Below are positions 31,885-37,862 of a stretch of DNA of 37,862 nucleotides, piece by piece. Origin of the DNA: Cellulomonas sp. (GTDB lineage: Bacteria; Actinomycetota; Actinomycetes; Actinomycetales; Cellulomonadaceae); contig JAKLPK010000026.1 in assembly GCA_022013895.1 (NCBI GenBank), positions 1 through 37,862 of the forward strand. Direction: 5' to 3'. Within the stretch, counting starts at the first letter, position 1; each line of letters starts with the position of its first letter. Made by a program: the position numbers and the translations under genes. Below the pieces are notes generated by a model. That model searched no databases. It had not been told where the DNA came from and saw only the letters and a list, made by a program, of their open reading frames with translations.

Positions 31885-32547
31885 TCAGTGCGCGGCGTCG
31901 GTCCGTCCGGCGACCGAGGTGGCGACCACCTGGGCGGCGATCTTGCGCGCCGACGCCGAGTCGGGCCCCGGCGCGGCCGGCATCAGTGCGGCGCGGTAGT
32001 ACCGCAGCTCGTCGATGGACTCGAGGATGTCGGCCAGCGCACGGTGGCCGCCGTGCTTCTCCGGCGAGGCGAAGTAGACGCGCGGGTACCAGCGCCGGGC
32101 GAGCTCCTTGATGCTCGAGACGTCGATGACGCGGTAGTGCAGGTGCCCGATGAGCTCGGGCATGTCGCGGTCGAGGAACGTCTTGTCGGTGCCGACCGAG
32201 TTCCCGGCCAGCGGCGCCTTGCGGGGCTCCGGCACCCACTGCCGGATGTAGGCCAGCGCCTGCGCCTGCGCGTCCGCGAGGGTCGTGCCGTCGGCGAGGG
32301 CGTCGAGCAGCCCTGAGCTGGTGTGCATCGTGCGGACGAAGTCGCCCATCTGGGTCAGCGCCTGCAGCGGCGGTGCGATGACGACGTCGACGCCGTCGCC
32401 CAGCACCCGCAGCTCGGAGTCGGTGACGACGACGGCAACCTCCACCAGGGCATCGGCGCCCAGGTCGAGGCCGGTCATCTCGCAGTCGATCCAGACGATG
32501 CGGTCGTTGCTGGACGGGTCGGCAGTGGTGGAGGACGTGGTGCTCAT
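31885..32547 (-). CDS. orn: Oligoribonuclease
   Basis: DEDDh 3'-5' exoribonuclease that degrades 2-5-nt RNAs, including pGpG from cyclic di-GMP turnover. The 220-aa protein has the Exo I motif IVWIDCEMTGLD (Asp21, Glu23), Exo II near NSVGTDKTFLDRDMPEL and Exo III HRALADILES (His and Asp). It is longer than the E. coli protein (181 aa) at both ends, as in other actinobacteria. ATG 32547 is supported by TAGGCT 6 nt upstream; the first three bases of that box are the stop codon of the upstream gene. Confidence 0.97.
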   Translation of the reverse strand: MSTTSSTTADPSSNDRIVWIDCEMTGLDLGADALVEVAVVVTDSELRVLGDGVDVVIAPPLQALTQMGDFVRTMHTSSGLLDALADGTTLADAQAQALAYIRQWVPEPRKAPLAGNSVGTDKTFLDRDMPELIGHLHYRVIDVSSIKELARRWYPRVYFASPEKHGGHRALADILESIDELRYYRAALMPAAPGPDSASARKIAAQVVATSVAGRTDAAH

Positions 32548-32553
32548 CGCGCC

Positions 32554-32559
32554 AGCCTA
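32554..32559 (-). promoter_or_regulatory. -10 box of orn overlapping a stop codon
   Basis: On the minus strand TAGGCT (32559-32554) sits 6 nt before the orn ATG. Its TAG is the stop codon of the Pro-rich protein gene, so orn can be transcribed as a leaderless mRNA in addition to any read-through. Confidence 0.55.
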
Positions 32560-33072
32560 GTTCTCGGGATCGTCCGGGCCGGGCACCGAAGCGGCTGCCC
32601 AGGCGGCCGCCGGGACCACCACGAGCAGGATCCCGGCGATCGCGGCGGCTGTGGTCCAGCTCGTCCCGGCCCACCGCGCGACCAGCAGCCCTGCACCGGC
32701 CGAGGCGAGGGCGAGCGCGGCGCGCTCGACCCAGACCCGCAGCGGACCTGCGGGTTCGTCCACCGCTGCCGGCTCGTCGCGCGGCGGCTCCGCGGTCTCG
32801 GGCTGGGGGGAGGGGGCGGCTGCGGCGCGCATCGGCCCCGGCAGTGCGGGCAGGACGGGCGACGCCCCGGGCGGCCTGGGCGGGGCCAGCGGAGCGGGCA
32901 GCGGTGGCGGAGCCGGCGGGACCCGTGCAGCGGCCGTCCCTCGGGCCGGTGTCGGTCCGGCGACGGTACGCGGGGCCACGGTCCGGTCGTCGGCCACGGT
33001 GGGACCGGGCGCCGGCGGTCGCTCGTCGTCGGGCGGTGGCGTGACCGGGCCGGACGCCGAATGGCGTCCCAC
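32557..33072 (-). CDS. Pro-rich protein with C-terminal membrane helices
   Basis: A 171-aa protein, not recognised. Residues 1-105 are Pro/Ala/Arg-rich and without fold signals (PPAPPPLPAPLAPPRPPGA); the C-terminal part has two hydrophobic stretches, ALALASAGAGLLVARWAG and TTAAAIAGILLVVVPAAAWAA, about residues 115-165, then an acidic tail PGPDDPEN. An integral membrane protein with a long cytoplasmic Pro-rich N-terminus is the simplest reading. GTG at 33072 has only a weak AGG upstream. It ends 9 nt before the orn start. The Pro-rich stretch is encoded by very GC-rich DNA, so the reading frame is less certain than for its neighbours. Confidence 0.6.
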   Translation of the reverse strand: MGRHSASGPVTPPPDDERPPAPGPTVADDRTVAPRTVAGPTPARGTAAARVPPAPPPLPAPLAPPRPPGASPVLPALPGPMRAAAAPSPQPETAEPPRDEPAAVDEPAGPLRVWVERAALALASAGAGLLVARWAGTSWTTAAAIAGILLVVVPAAAWAAASVPGPDDPEN

Positions 33073-33131
33073 TAGCGCCTGCCGCCCACGAGCCGTGTCA
33101 CGACGAGCATCGTGCCACCGCGCGTGGATGC

Positions 33132-33172
33132 GCGAAGCGCGGGCCGCCCACCGGGGGCGACCCGCGCTTCGC
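33132..33172 (-). terminator. Perfect 12-bp hairpin downstream of the 46-aa gene
   Basis: GCGAAGCGCGGG (33132-33143) is exactly complementary to CCCGCGCTTCGC (33161-33172); the 17-nt loop contains a further CGCCC/GGGGGC pairing. It starts 18 nt beyond the end of the minus-strand small gene (33190) and lies upstream of the Pro-rich gene, so it separates the two. Confidence 0.75.
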
Positions 33173-33189
33173 AGGGTTCGTCGGGGCCG

Positions 33190-33330
33190 TCACAGGGGCC
33201 GACGGTCCGGCGGGCGGCTCGGGGCGCGGCGTTCGCGCTCCGAGGTTCGGCGTACTCGGTCGAGGGAGGTGCGGTCGACCCGCTCCGTGTGTTCGAGCCG
33301 GGCGAGGTCGATCGTCATCATGGGGTTCAT
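33190..33330 (-). CDS. Small basic protein of unknown function (46 aa)
   Basis: The protein begins MNPMMTIDLARLEHTERVDR and ends in an Arg-rich tail (RTSERERRAPSRPP). It contains no hydrophobic segment. It is supported by a strong GGAGGG Shine-Dalgarno 6 nt before the ATG at 33330 and by a perfect hairpin terminator 18 nt beyond its stop, in a region with no other gene. Short actinobacterial proteins starting MNPM..., with a helix of alternating acidic and basic residues, are annotated as hypothetical; function is unknown. The charge pattern would suit RNA, DNA or acidic-partner binding (inference). An in-frame upstream extension to 33522 would run through tRNA-Arg and is rejected. Confidence 0.65.
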   Translation of the reverse strand: MNPMMTIDLARLEHTERVDRTSLDRVRRTSERERRAPSRPPDRRPL

Positions 33331-33495
33331 CTCGGCCCTCCAGGGCATGGCGGACGGGGCCCCGACGAGGGCCGAGTCGTTGGTGTGGTGTGCACCAGCA
33401 CAGCAGAGGGCAGTGGCGTACGTCACGTCATTTTCGGGTGCTGAGGGCAGGGCACGACGGCCGGATGAGCGCCGGCGTGGCCGGAGCCAGAAGGG

Positions 33496-33568
33496 TGCCC
33501 CCGGGCGGACTCGAACCGCCAACCTGCGGATTAGAAGGCCGTTGCTCTATCCGTTGAGCTACGGGGGC
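33496..33568 (-). tRNA. tRNA-Arg (UCU anticodon)
   Basis: On the minus strand, acceptor GCCCCCG (33568-33562) pairs with CGGGGGC (33103-type complement at 33503-33497); discriminator A at 33496; anticodon TCT at 33535-33533 in GGCCTTCTAATCC; T-loop GTTCGAGTC. It reads AGA/AGG codons, rare in such a GC-rich genome. CCA is not encoded. A possible -10 box TACGCT (33608-33603) lies 34 nt upstream. Confidence 0.95.
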
Positions 33569-33712
33569 CGGTGATCGAACGGGCGCCGCTGGGCGCTGTG
33601 CCAGCGTAGTGTCCCGCGTGGCGGGTCGCCGTGAACCGGCGAGACCGGGACAATGTGCCCAGGTGCGGGACCGGGGTGCTGGACGTCGGGTGCACGAAGG
33701 AGCGGAGCGCGC

Positions 33713-35386
33713 GTGGCTGACGGTGCCGACGACCCACGTCGGATGCTCGCCAGACCCCTGGCCGCTGCATCCCTGCTCGAGGCTGTGCGCGATCTTCGTC
33801 GCGACGCCGAGCGGACCAGGTTCCCGTTGCACCTGCCGGGCTCCGCATCGGCCGCAGCCTCACGTGCGCGGCTGGTCGACCAGCTCGGCGAGCACCTCAT
33901 CCCGCGTCTGACGGAGCTGTCGGCACCGGCGGTCGTGGTGGTGGCCGGGTCGACGGGCGCCGGTAAGTCGACGTTGGTGAACTCGCTGGTGGGGGCCGAG
34001 GTGTCGGCGGCCGGGGTGCTGCGGCCCACCACACGTCAGGCCGTCCTCGTGCACCACCCGGACGATGCCGAGCTGCTCGGCCACCACCCCGTGATGGAGG
34101 CCGTCGTCGTGGTCGCGCACGAGGCGGTGCCGCGTGGCATCGCGCTCCTGGACGCCCCTGACCTGGACTCGGTCGTCGAGGAGAACCGGGAGTGGGCGCA
34201 CCGGCTGCTGGAGTCCGCCGATCTGTGGCTGTTCGTCACCACGGCGACCAGGTACGGCGACGCGCTGCCGTGGCAGGTGCTCGGTGCGGCGGCGGAACGT
34301 GGCACGACGGTGGCGATGGTGCTCAACCGGGTGCCCGCGGCCTCGCTCCCGAAGGTGCGGCGTGACCTTCTCGAACGGATGCGTGAGCGCGGTCTCGTCG
34401 ATGCGCCGCTGTTCGCGGTCCCCGATGCGGGACCGCACTCCGGGCTGCTCGCCCCCGGTGCCGTGGCGCCGATCACCCGGTGGATGTCGACGCTGGCCGG
34501 GCCGGACCGCGCCCGTACGGTCGTCGCCCGCACGCTGCACGGTGCCCTCGAGGCGCTGCGGGGCTGGGTCGACGAGCTGGCCGAGGCCGTCCAGGACCAG
34601 GCGGACGCTGCGCAGGAGATCGATGTCGCGATCACCGCGGCCCTGACCCCGGTGCGGGTGGCGGCTGTTGACCAGGTGCGGGCGGGACGGGTGGCCGATG
34701 GCGGTGTCCGGGCGCGTTGGCTCGAGCTCACGGCACGCGGAGGTGCACTGGCCCGGCCGGTCTCGGGACGTGGGGCCGTGCGCGGTTCGGCCCGGGACGG
34801 CCGCAGTCGCGCGGCCGCTGTGCGTCCGTTGCTCGAGGACCTCGAGGCGGGGGTGACGCTCACGTTGCTGGTCGCCGGTGAGCGGGCGCGTGAAGCCGTG
34901 CTCCGGGCGTTGAGCAGTGCCGATGCGCCGCGTGGTGCCGGTGCGCTGCTCGCGGTGGCTCCGACCCAGGTCGGCGAGAGCCTGCGTGCGGGGGCGGCAG
35001 CGCAGTCCGCCGCGGACTGGACATCGGGCGGTCTGCGGTTGGCCCGTGCCCTGCTGGAGGGCGTGGGCGACGATCGCCTGCCGGCCCTGCTGGACGACCG
35101 TCGCCGCGCCGCGCTGGCCAGGTCGGTGGGCGTCGAGACCGTCGCGGCCGTGGCGCTTGCGGGGGCATCCGGGGTCGTCGCGGCCGAGCGTCTGGCCGGT
35201 GCCCTGCTGGGTGCCGCGGGTGCCGGCCTGGTGGTCCGGCTGCGCGACGACCTGGCCGACCGGGTGGGTGCCCAGATCGACGCCGAGTCCGGTGTCGCCG
35301 ATCCGGTGCTCGCCGACCCTGACCTCGCGGCGGATGCGGCATCGCGCCTGCGTCTGCGCCTGGCCGTGCTCAAGGAGCTGACATGA
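33713..35386 (+). CDS. Dynamin-like GTPase (first of a pair)
   Basis: A 557-aa large GTPase. The P-loop is GSTGAGKST (residues 79-87); G2 is probably the Thr in RPTTRQAV; G3 reads LLDAPDLDSV (DAPD in place of the usual DxPG); G4 is LNRVP, a weak match to NKxD. A long helical stalk-like region follows (residues about 270-557), with Ala-rich hydrophobic segment VAAVALAGASGVVAAERLAGALLGAAGAGLVV (about 477-515) that could dip into the membrane. The GTG at 33713 is chosen for AAGGAG/GGAG in the preceding 15 nt and because the upstream part of the frame has no domain. It overlaps the second GTPase by 4 nt, as in actinobacterial dynamin pairs such as Streptomyces DynA/DynB, suggesting a complex at the membrane. 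Confidence 0.82.
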   Translation: MADGADDPRRMLARPLAAASLLEAVRDLRRDAERTRFPLHLPGSASAAASRARLVDQLGEHLIPRLTELSAPAVVVVAGSTGAGKSTLVNSLVGAEVSAAGVLRPTTRQAVLVHHPDDAELLGHHPVMEAVVVVAHEAVPRGIALLDAPDLDSVVEENREWAHRLLESADLWLFVTTATRYGDALPWQVLGAAAERGTTVAMVLNRVPAASLPKVRRDLLERMRERGLVDAPLFAVPDAGPHSGLLAPGAVAPITRWMSTLAGPDRARTVVARTLHGALEALRGWVDELAEAVQDQADAAQEIDVAITAALTPVRVAAVDQVRAGRVADGGVRARWLELTARGGALARPVSGRGAVRGSARDGRSRAAAVRPLLEDLEAGVTLTLLVAGERAREAVLRALSSADAPRGAGALLAVAPTQVGESLRAGAAAQSAADWTSGGLRLARALLEGVGDDRLPALLDDRRRAALARSVGVETVAAVALAGASGVVAAERLAGALLGAAGAGLVVRLRDDLADRVGAQIDAESGVADPVLADPDLAADAASRLRLRLAVLKELT

Positions 35387-36954
35387 CCTCACAGGTCGGG
35401 CGCGCCGACGACACATCCGATCCGGCCACCGGTGCGGCCCTTCCTGGGCAGGTGCGGCCGGAGCCCGTCGGCGGGACCGTGGGGGTTCTGCACGGCGCGG
35501 TGACCGCGGAGATCTCGCGGCGGGTGCGTGACCTGCAGGTGGCGCTGGAGCAGGCGCGGGATGTGATCGACCCGGTGGTCACGGCGAAGGCGGACGCGGC
35601 GCTCGCCCGGATCACCGACCGGCTCGCCCTGGGGGTCGACCGCACGGTCGTGGCGATCGTCGGTGGGACCGGCTCCGGGAAGTCGAGTCTCTTCAACGCC
35701 GTCACGCGGCTCCAGTTCGCCGATGTCGGGGACACCCGGCCCACCACCGCACTTCCCTCGGCCTGCGTGTGGGGCCCCGACGGCGATGCCCTGCTCGACT
35801 GGTTGGGCGTGGACCGGCACCGACGCATCCAGCGCGAGAGCCTGCTGGACGGCGACGAGGAGGCCTCGTTGGCCGGGCTGGTCCTGCTGGACCTTCCGGA
35901 CCATGACTCGGTGGAGGCGACCCACCGTGAGGTGGTCGACCGGGTGCTTCCCTACGCGGACCTCGTGCTGTGGGTCGTCGACCCGCAGAAGTACGCCGAC
36001 GATGCGTTGCACACCGGGTACCTGCGGGATCTCGTCGGCCATGAGGAGTCCACCGTGGTGGTCCTCAACCAGGTGGACACGGTTCCGGTCGACCAGCGTG
36101 ACGCGCTGGTCGAGGACCTGGCCCGGCTGCTGGCGGAGGACGGGCTGGTCGAGGTGCCGCTCCTGGGTGCCTCGGCGGTCACCGGTGAGGGTGTGGTCGA
36201 GCTCCGTGAACGGCTCGAACAGGTGGTGGCGAGGCGTTCCTCCGCGGCCACGCATGCGGCCGCTGAGGTTCGTGACGTCGCAGCCACGGTGGTCGCCTCG
36301 CTCGGCCCGTCGGTCCGGCCTCCGGATGATGACGACGTGTCCGCGGTGGTGGACACGCTGGCCGGGGCCGCCGGGCTGCGGGCCGTGAGTGATGCGGTGG
36401 TGGCCGCCCTGCGCAGCGGGACGGCGCTGCCCGACGGGTTCGGGAGCGTGCACGACGACGGCGCCGAGCTGGCCCGTTCGCAGTGGCTGACCCGGACGAC
36501 GGGTGACCTGCTGCCCGCGTGGGCCGATGAGGTGACGGGGCGGGTCGCGACCCCGGCCGAGCTGCGGATGGCGGTGGCCGAGGCGCTGTCGGCCGTGACG
36601 CTCGGGGTGCGCCGGAACCGTGCGGCGCGGGCCGCGTGGTGGGCGGGGTTCGGGCTCATGGTGCTGGCGGTCGCCGGCGCGGGTGTGGCCTACGCCGCGG
36701 TGGGGTTCGAACGGTTGCCGGTCTGGGCCCTGCCCGCCGCGGCGGGTGCGGTGGTGCTCGGCGCGCTGGTGATGGTGGCCGGGACGGTGGGCCGACGGGT
36801 CGACGCCCGGCGTCAGGCGGAGCGGGTTGGACGTGAGGGCCGCGCGGTGATCGACGCCGTCGCGAGGGCGCGGCTGGCCGATCCGACGACGGATGTGTTG
36901 GCCCGGCACGCCCGGCTGCGCGGTCTGGTCGAGGCGACGCGGGTCGGCGACTGA
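35383..36954 (+). CDS. YfjP-type dynamin-like GTPase with two membrane helices
   Basis: A 523-aa GTPase. P-loop GGTGSGKSS (residues 94-102), G2 Thr in TRPTTALPS, G3 DLPDHDSV, G4 NQVD. Two transmembrane helices lie at about residues 418-442 (AWWAGFGLMVLAVAGAGVAY) and 447-468 (VWALPAAAGAVVLGALVMVAG), placing the GTPase domain in the cytoplasm. The ATG overlaps the first GTPase's stop (ATGA), so the two are made together; they probably form a hetero-oligomer that remodels or organises the membrane, for example at the septum (inference). The ssb gene is separated by 138 bp with its own leader. Confidence 0.87.
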   Translation: MTSQVGRADDTSDPATGAALPGQVRPEPVGGTVGVLHGAVTAEISRRVRDLQVALEQARDVIDPVVTAKADAALARITDRLALGVDRTVVAIVGGTGSGKSSLFNAVTRLQFADVGDTRPTTALPSACVWGPDGDALLDWLGVDRHRRIQRESLLDGDEEASLAGLVLLDLPDHDSVEATHREVVDRVLPYADLVLWVVDPQKYADDALHTGYLRDLVGHEESTVVVLNQVDTVPVDQRDALVEDLARLLAEDGLVEVPLLGASAVTGEGVVELRERLEQVVARRSSAATHAAAEVRDVAATVVASLGPSVRPPDDDDVSAVVDTLAGAAGLRAVSDAVVAALRSGTALPDGFGSVHDDGAELARSQWLTRTTGDLLPAWADEVTGRVATPAELRMAVAEALSAVTLGVRRNRAARAAWWAGFGLMVLAVAGAGVAYAAVGFERLPVWALPAAAGAVVLGALVMVAGTVGRRVDARRQAERVGREGRAVIDAVARARLADPTTDVLARHARLRGLVEATRVGD

Positions 36955-37051
36955 CACCAGCGGTCCCCAGCCGCCCGCCGAGCCCGTCGGTCCACGCGAA
37001 CGGCGGGACCCCGGCCGGGCGGGGCGTCGGGCGCATGACCCTGTCCGTGAG

Positions 37052-37071
37052 CGCCCCGGTCCCACGGGGCG
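37052..37071 (+). promoter_or_regulatory. Hairpin in the ssb 5' leader
   Basis: CGCCCCG (37052-37058) pairs with CGGGGCG (37065-37071) with a 6-nt loop, ending 11 nt before the AGGAG ribosome-binding site (37083-37087). It may be a leader structure, or a terminator for the upstream GTPase transcript; I cannot decide which. Confidence 0.4.
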
Positions 37072-37092
37072 ACTGTGCGAACAGGAGTCACG

Positions 37093-37605
37093 ATGAACAC
37101 CAACGAACCGAACCTCGTCCTGCGTGGGCGGGTGGCAACCGGGCTCAGCTACCGGGGTGAGCGGGACGGGCGGGCCTCGTTCGTCAGCTTCCGGCTCGCC
37201 GTGACCCCGAGCCGACGCGGTGCCGACAACGCCTGGAGCGACGGCGTGACCCAGTGGTACACGGTCAAGGCGTGGCGGGCGACGGCTGACAACGCGGCGC
37301 GCTCGCTGCGCAAGGGGGACCCGGTGGTGGTGTCCGGCCGGTTGTCGGCGCAGGAGTGGACCGCGGCCGACGGGACCGCGATGACCGATCTGGCGATCGC
37401 GGCCGAGACGCTCCGGCACGATCTGCGCTACGGCCAGACCCACTTCACCCGACCGGTCGCGGATGCATCGCCCACCGATGTCACGGTGCTGGTCGAGGCA
37501 CCGGAGGCCGGGCCGGTGGGTCGTGAGGATTCCCCCGAACCCGAACCGATGGGCCCCGATCAGGCGTCCGAGATCGAGGAGTACCCGGTGGCGCTCGCCG
37601 GGTGA
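37093..37605 (+). CDS. ssb: Single-stranded DNA-binding protein
   Basis: A 170-aa OB-fold protein: LVLRGRVATGLSYR, ASFVSFRLAVTPSRR, WYTVKAWRATADNAARSLRKGDPVVVSGRL and the trailing acidic tail. The OB region (about residues 5-115) fits the SSB family, but the C-terminus ends EEYPVALAG and lacks the canonical acidic tip (DDDIPF) of replicative SSB, so it is probably an accessory paralogue (SsbB type) rather than the main one. The ATG has AGGAG 5 nt upstream; an earlier in-frame codon at 37075 is inside the leader. Confidence 0.85.
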   Translation: MNTNEPNLVLRGRVATGLSYRGERDGRASFVSFRLAVTPSRRGADNAWSDGVTQWYTVKAWRATADNAARSLRKGDPVVVSGRLSAQEWTAADGTAMTDLAIAAETLRHDLRYGQTHFTRPVADASPTDVTVLVEAPEAGPVGREDSPEPEPMGPDQASEIEEYPVALAG

Positions 37606-37619
37606 GGCGGGGCCCCGCA

Positions 37620-37648
37620 CTGACTGCCGACAGGTCATCGCCTAGGCT
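37620..37648 (+). promoter_or_regulatory. Promoter upstream of ettA
   Basis: CTGACT (37620-37625) and TAGGCT (37643-37648) are separated by 17 bp, matching -35 and -10 hexamers of the housekeeping sigma factor. The 5' leader would be about 115 nt and can form a small stem (GGTCCCGG at 37677-37684 with CCGGGCC at 37697-37703). Confidence 0.6.
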
Positions 37649-37770
37649 GGGCGGCGCAAACACCGGCGGTGGCGCTGGTCCCGGAACCTCGACGAACCGG
37701 GCCCGGCGCCGCCCGCGCGCGGTCACCGTCCTGGTGGTCGGCACGAAGAGGCGAAGCGGACAGGCAGGCT

Positions 37771-37862
37771 GTGGCTGAGTTCATCTACACCATGTACAAG
37801 GCGCGCAAGGCGCACGGGGACAAGGTCATCCTCGACGACGTCTCGCTCAACTTCCTGCCCGG
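37771..37862 (+). CDS. ettA: Energy-dependent translational throttle protein EttA (5' end only)
   Basis: The first 30 codons of an ABC-F protein that is cut by the window end: FIYTMYKARKAHGDKVILDD then VSLNFLPG. This start is highly characteristic of EttA, which gates entry of ribosomes into elongation according to ATP level. The GTG start is preceded by only a weak purine tract (AGGCAGGCT). A promoter with a long leader lies upstream. The rest of the gene cannot be described. Confidence 0.9.
   Translation, partial: MAEFIYTMYKARKAHGDKVILDDVSLNFLP

Noticed and set aside
33190-33522. 110-aa version of the small basic protein
   Set aside because: Its N-terminal part reads through tRNA-Arg; the internal ATG at 33330 has the Shine-Dalgarno.
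32651-33574. 307-aa plus-strand frame running into the tRNA-Arg gene
   Set aside because: It opposes the Pro-rich and 46-aa genes, overlaps a tRNA and carries no recognisable domain.
35389-37638. 749-aa open frame on the minus strand opposite the second GTPase and ssb
   Set aside because: It is a high-GC shadow: rich in His, Arg, Gly, Pro with no family motif, while the plus-strand frames contain intact P-loops and an OB fold.

Overview
The window reads as a chromosomal segment of a high-GC actinobacterium. The synteny murI / metallo-beta-lactamase-fold / rph / rdgB is the arrangement known from Mycobacterium and relatives. Lsr2, the MsiK-type sugar ABC layout (no ATPase in the operon), many GTG starts and frequent TANNNT boxes 6-9 nt before start codons (leaderless transcripts) fit the same group. 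The mix of cytoplasmic glycosidases, a methyl-accepting chemotaxis protein and secreted beta-helix proteins makes a motile, plant-polysaccharide-using lineage such as Cellulomonadaceae plausible, but this is inference. I see no phage, IS element, CRISPR array or rRNA.

Layout. 1-4.7 kb: housekeeping cluster murI, MBL hydrolase, rph, rdgB and an ABC-F ATPase, nearly all overlapping or abutting. 4.7-5.8 kb: a DUF4916 Nudix-like gene divergent from a thioredoxin that carries a CsoR-like palindrome upstream. 5.8-8.9 kb: two divergent exported beta-helix proteins (a Ser/Thr-rich lipoprotein and a DUF4214 repeat/beta-helix protein). 8.9-11.3 kb: tRNA-Leu, a BCP peroxiredoxin, a GroES-like protein, tRNA-Lys, and a divergent methionine aminopeptidase / XRE regulator pair with tandem repeats between them. 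11.4-14.2 kb: chemotaxis receptor, SAM methyltransferase and an Lsr2 protein that lacks the DNA-binding half.

14.3-23.7 kb is the most distinctive block: a GntR/UTRA regulator divergent from a sugar ABC transporter (binding lipoprotein and two permeases), a NagB-like protein with an altered active site, a GH4 NAD-dependent glycosidase, a BadF/NAGK-type kinase and a cytoplasmic GH3 glycosidase. Together they look like an importer plus intracellular processing route for a beta-linked glycoside whose identity cannot be read from sequence.

23.7-30.9 kb: class I aminotransferase, FAD disulfide oxidoreductase, and a betaine/choline-type ABC transporter split over two strands, whose binding protein appears circularly permuted; an ATP-grasp enzyme is translationally coupled to the transporter ATPase. 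31-33.6 kb: tRNA-His, a lipoprotein, oligoribonuclease, a Pro-rich membrane protein, a 46-residue basic protein with its own Shine-Dalgarno and terminator, and tRNA-Arg. 33.7-37.9 kb: two overlapping dynamin-like GTPases, a single-stranded DNA-binding protein and the first 30 codons of ettA, cut by the window end.
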